A stretch of DNA of 5,716 nt from an uncultured Clostridium sp. (GCA_900552885.1 USBM01000149.1:1-5716), one strand, 5' to 3'. Positions 1 to 5,638 are shown, counted from the first letter of the stretch. Notes: generated by a model not told the origin, from the letters alone. Made by a program: numbers and translations.

Positions 1-2058
1 TGCCGGATACTCACTTCCCTGTGATTTATGGATTGTAATGGCATATGCAAGTTCTAATTCATCAAGCTGCTTAAATTCATATGATACATATTTTTCATCC
101 TCGAATTTTACAATTATTCTTTCTGCAAATGTGTTAATCTCCTCAATCACACCTGTATCACCATTATAAATTCCAGTACCACTCTCATAGGTTATGCCAT
201 ATCTGCTCTTCTTCTCCCATTCCATCTGGTAGTTATTCTTTATCTGCATAACCTTATCGCCCTCTCTGAATGTCACATCACCAAATGTCTTTTCCATCTT
301 GGTAACTTCTGCCGGATTGAGAAAATCCTGCATTATACTGTTAAGTCTTTCAACTCCCACTGCTGATTTCCTGCTCGGTGTAAGAATCTGTATATCATTA
401 ATATCCGCATTAACATATCCCGGAAGCTTTGATTTGATAAGTGTACACATTGCAGCTATTATCGCATCAGCACTGTCTCTTCTTACAAACAGAAAATCCC
501 TGCTATATTTGTTAAGTACAACATGTTCACCCTTATTAATCTTATGTGCATTAATTACAATCTCACTTTCTGCTGCCTGCCTGAATATCTTTTCAAGCTT
601 GACAACCGGTATGCAGCCCGAATTAATTATATCCTTAAGCACATTTCCCGGTCCCACACTTGGAAGCTGATCCACATCTCCTACAAGAATAAGCTTGGTT
701 CCTATTGCAACTGCCTTAAGAAGAGAATTCATAATATTAATGTCCACCATCGACATCTCATCCACAATTATCACATCCGTCTCGAGCGGATTACTTTCAT
801 CTCTTTCAAAATGCATCCCCTGCGAGGCTCTGTCACTGTTATCATCTGATATTCCACCCGATATTTCAAGCATCCTGTGAATTGTCTGGGCCTCATACCC
901 GCTCGTTTCTGTCATTCTCTTGGCTGCTCTTCCCGTCGGTGCAGCAAGACGTATCTCATAGCCTTCCAACTCAAAATACTTAATAATTGTATTAATTGTC
1001 GTCGTCTTTCCCGTTCCCGGTCCGCCTGTTATTACCATCAGCCCATTTTCAACCGCTGTCTTTACAGCGGTTTTCTGAATATCGTCAAGCTCTATTTTCG
1101 TATTTTTTTCTATTTCAGCAATTCTTTTTTCAAAATATTCTTCGTTCTCGGCCGTATGCACCTCAAGATCAGTTAATCTCTTCGCAACTGAAAGCTCCAT
1201 ATAATAATATATGGCAGCATATACATTCTTAGTGCCATCAGGTGTAATCTTTACAACTAAACGTTTATCTATTACCAGATCCATTATAAATTTCTCAATA
1301 TCAGGTATATCTATAAGAAGCAGACCTTTAACCCCCACCTCTAATTCCTCCATTGGAAGATATATATGTCCCTGCATTGAAGCCTGCTGTAATATATAAA
1401 ATATTCCACTCTTAATTCTAAAGTCAGAATCAACTCTTATTCCTACTTTTACAGCAATATCATCTGCTATCTTAAATCCTATGCCATCTATATCATCTGC
1501 CAGTTTATATGGATTCTGCTTAATAATTGTATATATATTCTGTCCGTAATGGGAATAAATCTTATTAGCGAGATTCATATTAATGCCATAATCCTGTAAA
1601 AATATCATAGCTTTACGCATATCACGCTTATCGACAAGCTGGGCGGCAATATCCATTGCTTTAGTCATGCTTATGCCTTTAATCTCTGCGAGGCGTTCCG
1701 GTTCTTCCTCCATAATCCGGAATGTATCCTCCTTAAAGGTATTGACTATTCTCTCAGCCATTTTTTCTCCGATGCCCTTGATAGCACCGGAACTAAGATA
1801 ACGCCTTACTGACTTCTCATCGTCAGGCGTCTTAAATTCATATGATTTAATAGAAAACTGCATATCGTATATGGCATGCTGAACAAATTCGCCATTTGCA
1901 GTTATAAATTCACCTGCGTTGATGTAGCTTATAGAACCAACGCAGGTAACATGTTCACCTTTATATTTTATATCAAATACTGTATATCCATTATCTTCAT
2001 TCCTGAATACAATATTCTCAACAAAGCCCTCTACATAATTAACATTCCTGTAATCCAA
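1..2058 (-). CDS. recD2: RecD2-type ATP-dependent DNA helicase, 3' end cut by the window
   Basis: This is a superfamily 1B 5'-to-3' DNA helicase of the RecD2/YrrC family, a cytoplasmic DNA-repair enzyme in bacteria that lack RecBCD. 686 codons are visible without a stop. Seen by translation: an N-terminal OB-like YrrC domain (residues 1-80), helix-hairpin-helix segments near 89-108, 120-141 and 187-202, Walker A GGPGTGKTTT at 345-354, motif Ia APTGRAAKRM at 373-382, Walker B VDEMSMVD at 432-439, motif III GDVDQLPSVGPG at 460-471, FRQ at 492-494, and the late motif AYAITIHKSQGSE at 671-683. The final VTRAK-type motif VI and the tail lie beyond base 1; family members are usually about 720-800 residues, so roughly 40-110 residues are missing. 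The start is TTG at 2058 (or the adjacent TTG at 2061), because an in-frame TAA lies at 2071-2073 and no ATG or GTG falls between. Base composition and codon use (many ATA, AGA, CTT) are more AT-rich than in the upstream genes. Confidence 0.95.
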   Translation of the reverse strand, partial: MDYRNVNYVEGFVENIVFRNEDNGYTVFDIKYKGEHVTCVGSISYINAGEFITANGEFVQHAIYDMQFSIKSYEFKTPDDEKSVRRYLSSGAIKGIGEKMAERIVNTFKEDTFRIMEEEPERLAEIKGISMTKAMDIAAQLVDKRDMRKAMIFLQDYGINMNLANKIYSHYGQNIYTIIKQNPYKLADDIDGIGFKIADDIAVKVGIRVDSDFRIKSGIFYILQQASMQGHIYLPMEELEVGVKGLLLIDIPDIEKFIMDLVIDKRLVVKITPDGTKNVYAAIYYYMELSVAKRLTDLEVHTAENEEYFEKRIAEIEKNTKIELDDIQKTAVKTAVENGLMVITGGPGTGKTTTINTIIKYFELEGYEIRLAAPTGRAAKRMTETSGYEAQTIHRMLEISGGISDDNSDRASQGMHFERDESNPLETDVIIVDEMSMVDINIMNSLLKAVAIGTKLILVGDVDQLPSVGPGNVLKDIINSGCIPVVKLEKIFRQAAESEIVINAHKINKGEHVVLNKYSRDFLFVRRDSADAIIAAMCTLIKSKLPGYVNADINDIQILTPSRKSAVGVERLNSIMQDFLNPAEVTKMEKTFGDVTFREGDKVMQIKNNYQMEWEKKSRYGITYESGTGIYNGDTGVIEEINTFAERIIVKFEDEKYVSYEFKQLDELELAYAITIHKSQGSEYPA

Positions 2059-2065
2059 CAATCTG

Positions 2066-2072
2066 CTCCTTT
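2066..2072 (-). promoter_or_regulatory. Shine-Dalgarno of recD2, deciding a TTG start
   Basis: On the minus strand this reads AAAGGAG. It is 7 bases from TTG at 2058 and 4 bases from the preceding TTG at 2061, so 2058 is the better-spaced start. The in-frame stop at 2071-2073 overlaps the site and excludes any longer protein. The site begins 2 bases after the flgJ stop codon, so translational coupling to flgJ is likely. Confidence 0.8.
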
Positions 2073-2074
2073 AG

Positions 2075-2467
2075 TTATTTTACAGAAGATGACTTATCAT
2101 CGGTCTCCTGAATATTGTAATTACGCTTCATCTGCTCATATAGCATCTGTGCCAATCCCAGACTGTTCTGCTCCGTAGAGTCGGATGCGATCTGCTGTAC
2201 CATCTCATCCTTATAGTAATCCATGAGCTGGGAGTTGGAAGAAGAAGTCTCATCGCTCTCAGGGATGGTCTTCATCATTTCCTTGAACATCTGCTGCAGG
2301 AAATAAGCCTCGAACTGCTTGCAGGCATCCATCAGTTCATCGTCTGTTGCTTTGGTGTAATCCGAACCGTTTAGCTGGTTCTGCAATTTGGAAGCCGTCT
2401 GGTTCGCCGCATTGGTGTATGCGGTGCTGTCCAGAGCGGAACTGCCGTATATAGAAGAGATATCCAT
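2075..2467 (-). CDS. flgJ: FlgJ-type flagellar rod-binding protein, single domain
   Basis: This 130-residue protein matches the rod-binding domain found at the N-terminus of proteobacterial FlgJ, which helps rod subunits assemble in the cell wall. The diagnostic stretches are ACKQFEAYFLQQMFKEMMKT (48-67) and, near the end, DYYKDEMVQQIA (83-94) followed by LGLAQMLYEQM (103-113). The muramidase domain that follows in enteric FlgJ is absent, as is common in Firmicutes, so wall opening would need another enzyme. Residues 1-40 and the Ser-rich linker at 71-80 look flexible; no signal peptide is seen. The start ATG at 2465-2467 has an AAGGAGG Shine-Dalgarno 7 bases upstream. It lies downstream of flgG, separated by the repeat element, and ends 16 bases before the recD2 TTG at 2058. 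Family assignment is strong; the symbol is by domain, not full-length FlgJ. Confidence 0.88.
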   Translation of the reverse strand: MDISSIYGSSALDSTAYTNAANQTASKLQNQLNGSDYTKATDDELMDACKQFEAYFLQQMFKEMMKTIPESDETSSSNSQLMDYYKDEMVQQIASDSTEQNSLGLAQMLYEQMKRNYNIQETDDKSSSVK

Positions 2468-2474
2468 AAATGGG

Positions 2475-2481
2475 CCTCCTT
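2475..2481 (-). promoter_or_regulatory. Strong Shine-Dalgarno of flgJ
   Basis: The minus strand reads AAGGAGG, a full-strength site with 7-base spacing to the flgJ ATG. It lies in the only unique sequence (2468-2502) left between flgJ and the repeat array. This suggests the native flgG-flgJ gap was only a few tens of bases before the repeats arrived. Confidence 0.85.
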
Positions 2482-2502
2482 AGTTTTTAGGTTTTCTATG
2501 CT

Positions 2503-2838
2503 CTACGGTAATGAGCAATGCATCTCGTAAACGCTTCGCATTTCCTTCGATGTCGGGCATTCGCCCTATCAAACCGCAATCTGACGTTTCCGCCTGCAAG
2601 CAGGCGAATCGTCCCTACGGTAATGAGTAATGCATCTCGTAAACGCTTCGCGTTTCCTTCGATGTCGGGCATTCGCCCTATCAAACCGTAATCTGACGTC
2701 TCTGCCTGCAAGCAGGCGAATCGTCCCTACGGTAATGAGCAATGCATCTCGTAAACGCTTCGCGTTTCCTTCGATGTCGGGCATTCGCCCTATCAAACCG
2801 CAATCTGACACTTTTGCCTGCCAGCAGGCAAATTGTCA
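2503..2838. repeat. Three tandem 112-base units filling the flgG-flgJ gap
   Basis: The units are 2503-2614, 2615-2726 and 2727-2838, each starting CTACGGTAATGAG on the plus strand. By eye, unit 2 differs from unit 1 at 5 positions and unit 3 differs from unit 1 at 9, most of them in the last 35 bases. Each unit holds three small palindromes: AAACGC-TTC-GCGTTT (2529-2543 in unit 1, where the right arm is GCATTT), GGGC-ATTC-GCCC (2555-2566) and GCCTGC-AA-GCAGGC (2592-2605). The period is not a multiple of three, so any reading frame shifts between copies; the open frames across it are therefore not a repeat protein. No spacers separate the units, so this is not CRISPR. Confidence 0.95.
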
Positions 2839-2865
2839 TCTTACGGTTTGGCATTGCTCATTACC
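2507..2865. mobile_element. Candidate non-autonomous element with 15-base terminal inverted repeats
   Basis: The left end GGTAATGAGCAATGC (2507-2521) is the exact reverse complement of the right end GCATTGCTCATTACC (2851-2865). The three bases outside each end are TAC (2504-2506 and 2866-2868), which could be a target-site duplication. The 359-base segment carries the three tandem units and no transposase, so any mobility would be in trans, as for MITEs. The right end overlaps flgG: it supplies the last two bases of the final Arg codon AGG, the stop TAA, and a second stop TGA directly after it. The same 15-base sequence also begins unit 3 (2731-2745) and, with one change, unit 2, so the original single element may have been 2731-2865. 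The mobile origin is inferred. Confidence 0.5.
2794..2850 (-). repeat. Long hairpin immediately after flgG
   Basis: An extended stem forms from CAAACCGCAA (2794-2803) with TTACGGTTTG (2841-2850), one mismatch. It continues through TGACA (2806-2810) with TGTCA (2834-2838) and TGCCTGC (2815-2821) with GCAGGCA (2824-2830). On the transcribed strand it begins 10 bases after the flgG stop. No T-run follows it, so it is not a standard intrinsic terminator. It could stabilise the upstream mRNA 3' end or attenuate expression of flgJ and recD2. Confidence 0.6.
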
Positions 2866-3679
2866 TACGCAAGTTGTTGGCCTGCTGCAACATCTCATCG
2901 GACGCTGTGATTGCTTTGGAATTCAGTTCGTAAGCTCTCTGTGCCACGATCATGTTGACCATTTCATCCACGACCTGTACGTTGGAGCTTTCCAGATATC
3001 CCTGAATGATGCTGCTTCGTTCCACGTTATTGTTGGTAGCTTCGTTGATCGCCTGTCCGCTGGCTGCGGTCTGCTGATACAGGCTGTCTGCCAGTCTCTC
3101 CAGTCCGTTGGGATTGTTGAACTGGAATACACCGATAGTGATACCGATGGGCTGAGGATTGTTCTGTGCATCGGGATAGCACAGGCTTCCGTCCTTGCTG
3201 ACCGTGATCTTACTCATTACATAATTGTTGCCAAGCACAATAGGTCTTCCCTGGGTATCCAGTACCGGAAGTCCTTCGGAGGTTGCCAGCATATTACCGC
3301 CGTTGGACGCCAGTGTAAACTTCAGATTACCGTTTCTCGTATAGTAAGTGTTGCCGTCTGCACCGCGCACTGCGAAAAATCCCTTTCCGTCAATAGCAAA
3401 TGCTGTATCACTGTCGGATGCAGCCAGGTTTCCCTCCTTAAATACGGAACTGATGGATGCGTTTCTTACACCGAGTCCCACCTGTGCGCTGCTGGGCTTG
3501 GTATCTCCATTCGCTGAGGTGGTCTTCGTCTGAATGTTCTGATATAACAGGCTCTTGAATTCATTGACCTGTGTCTTGTAACCTGTGGTATTGACATTTG
3601 CCAGATTGTTGGCAATGGTATCCACATTTGTCTGTTGTGCGATCATGCCGGTCGCTGCTGTCCATAAGCTTCTGACCAT
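2861..3679 (-). CDS. flgG: Flagellar basal-body distal rod protein FlgG (FlhP-type)
   Basis: FlgG forms the distal rod, the drive shaft that joins the proximal rod to the hook, and is exported by the flagellar type III system. The 272-residue protein (family about 260) has the typical N-terminus MVRSLWTAATGM (1-12) and ANNLANVNTTGYK (23-35). The central domain includes DGKGFFAV (97-104) and YYTRNGNLKF (112-121). The C-terminal zipper region spans about 227-272, with VDEMVNMIVAQRAYELNSKAI (237-257) and the ending NNLRR. Residues 46-63 form an 18-residue segment in the position of the FlgG-specific insertion that keeps the rod straight, which favours FlgG over FlgF or FlgE. The start ATG has AGAGGAGA upstream with 7-base spacing from its GGAG core. 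It follows flgF by 102 bases. The stop codon lies inside the end of the repeat element, but the C-terminus looks intact. Confidence 0.95.
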   Translation of the reverse strand: MVRSLWTAATGMIAQQTNVDTIANNLANVNTTGYKTQVNEFKSLLYQNIQTKTTSANGDTKPSSAQVGLGVRNASISSVFKEGNLAASDSDTAFAIDGKGFFAVRGADGNTYYTRNGNLKFTLASNGGNMLATSEGLPVLDTQGRPIVLGNNYVMSKITVSKDGSLCYPDAQNNPQPIGITIGVFQFNNPNGLERLADSLYQQTAASGQAINEATNNNVERSSIIQGYLESSNVQVVDEMVNMIVAQRAYELNSKAITASDEMLQQANNLRR

Positions 3680-3781
3680 ATGTAGTCTCCTCTCACAATG
3701 TCCCTTATGTCATCCATGACCTGATTTTCATCCTGAAAATATTCTATAATCAGTTATCGGCTGTCCCAGCCGAATTCATTA
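3680..3781 (-). promoter_or_regulatory. flgG leader with three GGA-loop hairpins (candidate CsrA target)
   Basis: On the mRNA strand three perfect hairpins occur in 5'-to-3' order. The first is TCGGCTG-GGA-CAGCCGA (3757-3773), the second ATTTTCA-GGA-TGAAAAT (3724-3740), and the third GTCA-TGGA-TGAC (3709-3720). All three present GGA in the loop. A further GGA lies in the Shine-Dalgarno GAGGAG (3687-3692). CsrA/RsmA proteins bind GGA held in hairpin loops, typically one site on the ribosome binding site plus upstream sites; CAGGATG and CATGGATG here resemble the known consensus core. The structures are seen in the sequence; control by CsrA is inferred. None is followed by a T-run. Confidence 0.5.
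3754..3781 (-). promoter_or_regulatory. Candidate sigma-28/sigma-D flagellar promoter for flgG
   Basis: The minus strand has GCCGATAA at 3754-3761, an exact match to the sigma-28 -10 consensus. Upstream lies TAATGAAT at 3774-3781 (consensus TAAAGTTT, 5 of 8). Counted from TAAT the spacing is 16 bases, against about 15 in the family. Transcription would start near 3746-3748, inside the flgF-flgG gap, leaving two GGA hairpins in the leader. The -10 half overlaps the right arm of the first hairpin, so the palindrome may partly reflect the promoter, or the match may be chance. Confidence 0.45.
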
Positions 3782-4558
3782 CTACAGTTTACCAATCTGG
3801 TTCGCTGCTACATCCAGAGTGCCATCAATGGTCTGGACCACCTTCTGGTTGGATTCATATGCTCTGGTAATGGAGATCAGATTTACCATTTCGGATACAA
3901 TCTGTACATTTGCCATCTCCAGATAGCCTGACTTCACCTGTGCATCTGCCGTAGTCGTTTTGGCCCCGTCAATGGGCTGATAATAGGTCTCTCCATATTT
4001 TTCCAAGTAATCATAATCTTCAAAGTCCGTCACCTGAATTCTGGCAACTGCCTGATCGTTCTGATAAATCGTACCGTCATCCGTAATTTTGGAATCTAAC
4101 AGTGTATTCAGGCGGATCCTCCTGTTCTGGGTATCCAGAACATAGTCACCCTCTTCCGTTACCAGATATCCATCCTTATTCAGTGTAAACTGTCCTGCAC
4201 GGGTGTATTTGGTGTCGGTCTCTCCTGCCTTATTGGTAAATTCAATGGCAAAAAAGCCATCTCCGGCTAATGCCAGATCATAGGTATTATCCGTAATGCG
4301 GAAAGATCCCTGCGTATAATCGGTATAATTCTCTCCGATCTTCACTCCGGGATTTTTGATACCGATCTTCTGGACATTTCTCATGCCTACCGACTGGTCC
4401 TTGATCTTGACCGTCAGCACATCATTAAAGGACTGGCTGGTGGATCCTTCCTTTTTATATCCGACGGTAGATGCATTGGCCAGATTGTTGGTCATGATAT
4501 CCATTCTGTTCTGTTCGTTTACCATACCGGTGTAAGCGGTATACAAGCCTTTAACCAT
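3782..4558 (-). CDS. flgF: Flagellar basal-body rod protein FlgF (FlhO-type)
   Basis: This 258-residue rod protein is the paralogue that precedes FlgG and is expected to form the proximal rod after export by the flagellar type III system. Seen: the N-terminal rod motif MVKGLYTAYTGM (1-12) and TNNLANASTVGYK (23-35), the core DLALAGDGFFAIE (94-106) with YTRAGQFTLNKDGYLV (118-133), and a C-terminal segment GYLEMANVQIVSEMVNLI (211-228) followed by ITRAYESNQK (230-239). It lacks the 18-residue FlgG-specific insertion and the FlgG-like SLW start, so FlgF/FlhO fits better. The start ATG has GGAGGA upstream with a gap of 5-6 bases. It lies 90 bases after mbl, the order of B. subtilis mbl-flhO-flhP. 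The FlgF versus FlhO name is a matter of convention; the rod-family call is secure. Confidence 0.9.
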   Translation of the reverse strand: MVKGLYTAYTGMVNEQNRMDIMTNNLANASTVGYKKEGSTSQSFNDVLTVKIKDQSVGMRNVQKIGIKNPGVKIGENYTDYTQGSFRITDNTYDLALAGDGFFAIEFTNKAGETDTKYTRAGQFTLNKDGYLVTEEGDYVLDTQNRRIRLNTLLDSKITDDGTIYQNDQAVARIQVTDFEDYDYLEKYGETYYQPIDGAKTTTADAQVKSGYLEMANVQIVSEMVNLISITRAYESNQKVVQTIDGTLDVAANQIGKL

Positions 4559-4648
4559 TCATATCCTCCATTTGCGGCTGCGATCCTTCGACAAATGTAC
4601 GGCATCCTGCCTTAGTCTATCTTTTCCGGTTCCCCGGAGCTGTCTGTG
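4559..4648 (-). promoter_or_regulatory. flgF leader with three GGA-loop hairpins (candidate CsrA target)
   Basis: On the mRNA strand, after the mbl stop, come TCCGG-GGAA-CCGGA (4625-4638), GGCA-GGA-TGCC (4601-4611) and CGA-AGGA-TCG (4581-4590). Next comes the Shine-Dalgarno GGAGGA (4564-4569). Every hairpin loop contains GGA, as in the flgG leader, although the sequences are otherwise unrelated. The middle hairpin shares CAGGATG with the flgG leader. The third stem has only three pairs and is weak. GGAA is also a stable GNRA tetraloop, an alternative reason for the first one. No terminator or sigma-28 box is evident in this gap. Confidence 0.5.
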
Positions 4649-5638
4649 TTACTCTCTGTAGCCTGCCAGGAACTCTACGTATTTACCGGTTCCAATGGCC
4701 ACTGCTGTCATGGGATCCTCTGCTGTCATGGTGTTGATACCTGTCTTGGCAGAGATCAGATCTTCCAGACCGCGCAGCAGGCTTCCACCTCCGGTCAGTA
4801 CGATTCCTCTGTCTGCAATATCGGCTGCCAGCTCAGGGGGAGTCTTCTCCAGTACGCTGTGAATGGTCTCCACGATCTGTGCGGTAGTCTCGCGCAATGC
4901 CTCCTCGGTCTCCTCGGAAGACACCTTAACAGTCTTGGGCAGACCGGTCACGAGGTTACGTCCTCTGACATCCATATAATCCACTTCCGCTCTCTTATAG
5001 CAGGAACCGATCTTGATCTTCAGATCCTCTGCGGTTCTCTCACCGATGAGCAGATTATGTTTTTTACGCATATAACGCACAATGGCTTCATCAAAATCAT
5101 CGCCTGCGATCTTAATGGAAGCACTGACTACAGTACCTCCCAGAGATATGACTGCGATATCGGAAGTACCGCCGCCGATATCTACGATCATATTACCGCA
5201 AGGCTTGGAAATATCAATACCCGCACCGATAGCAGCTGCGATGGGTTCCTCAATAATGGAAACCTCTCTGGCACCTGCCTGGTAGGTAGCATCTTCTACT
5301 GCCTTCTTCTCTACCTCTGTAACGCCGCTGGGAACACAGACAGCGATACGAGGCTTACGGAAAGTTCTCTTCCCCAGCGCTTTCTGGATAAAGTATTTCA
5401 TCATTTTCTCGGTTACGGTATAATCAGAGATAACGCCCTGACGTAACGGTCTTACGGCTACGATGTTGCCGGGAGTTCTTCCCAGCATCAGTCTTGCATC
5501 CTCACCGATGGCTTTAATCTTATTTGTATCTCTATCAAAAGCTACAACAGAGGGCTCCTTTAATACAACGCCCTTTCCTCTGATGTATACCAGAATGCTG
5601 GCGGTACCTAAATCAATTCCGATATCTGTGCACTGCAT
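4649..5638 (-). CDS. mbl: Mbl/MreB-family actin-like cell-shape protein
   Basis: This is a bacterial actin that forms membrane-associated filaments and guides the elongation machinery along the side wall. The 329 residues fit the family (about 330-345). Nucleotide-site motifs seen: phosphate-1 GIDLGTASILVYIRGKG (7-23), VCVPSGVTEVEK (100-111), the catalytic-region IIEEPIAAAIGAG (128-140), phosphate-2 IVDIGGGTSDIAVISLGG (151-168), GERTAEDLKIKIG (199-211), and the adenosine motif GIVLTGGGSLLRGLEDLI (278-295). Phosphate-1 has AS where most relatives have AN. The start ATG has GGAAAGGGG about 11 bases upstream, rather distant. The name Mbl rather than MreB rests on the neighbouring rod genes; no mreC or mreD follows. 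The plus-strand open frame across it (4646-5446) is a shadow. Confidence 0.93.
   Translation of the reverse strand: MQCTDIGIDLGTASILVYIRGKGVVLKEPSVVAFDRDTNKIKAIGEDARLMLGRTPGNIVAVRPLRQGVISDYTVTEKMMKYFIQKALGKRTFRKPRIAVCVPSGVTEVEKKAVEDATYQAGAREVSIIEEPIAAAIGAGIDISKPCGNMIVDIGGGTSDIAVISLGGTVVSASIKIAGDDFDEAIVRYMRKKHNLLIGERTAEDLKIKIGSCYKRAEVDYMDVRGRNLVTGLPKTVKVSSEETEEALRETTAQIVETIHSVLEKTPPELAADIADRGIVLTGGGSLLRGLEDLISAKTGINTMTAEDPMTAVAIGTGKYVEFLAGYRE

Noticed and set aside
299..1399. Several plus-strand frames of 60-125 codons
   Set aside because: All are antisense to the continuous recD2 frame, which carries Walker A, Walker B and the other helicase motifs in order without a stop.
2496..2811. Two short minus-strand frames (71 and 80 codons) in the repeat array
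   Set aside because: They lie wholly in the 112-base units, whose period shifts the frame in each copy, so the peptides are not conserved between copies. Translations of interspersed repeats often give such spurious hypothetical proteins.
2503..2838. CRISPR array
   Set aside because: The copies are directly adjacent with no unique spacers, and the unit is 112 bases, far longer than a CRISPR repeat.
2794..2850. Intrinsic terminator after flgG
   Set aside because: The stem is long and convincing but no T-run follows on the transcribed strand, and flgJ and recD2 lie downstream without a clear promoter of their own.
2630..3517. Plus-strand open frame of 295 codons
   Set aside because: It starts in the tandem repeat, reads the repeat in shifting frames, and then runs antisense to flgG, whose family motifs are unmistakable. 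It is a shadow frame.
4646..5446. Plus-strand open frame of 266 codons
   Set aside because: It is antisense to mbl, has a Cys/His/Leu-rich composition without a recognisable domain, and lacks a convincing ribosome site. The minus strand encodes all MreB-family motifs.
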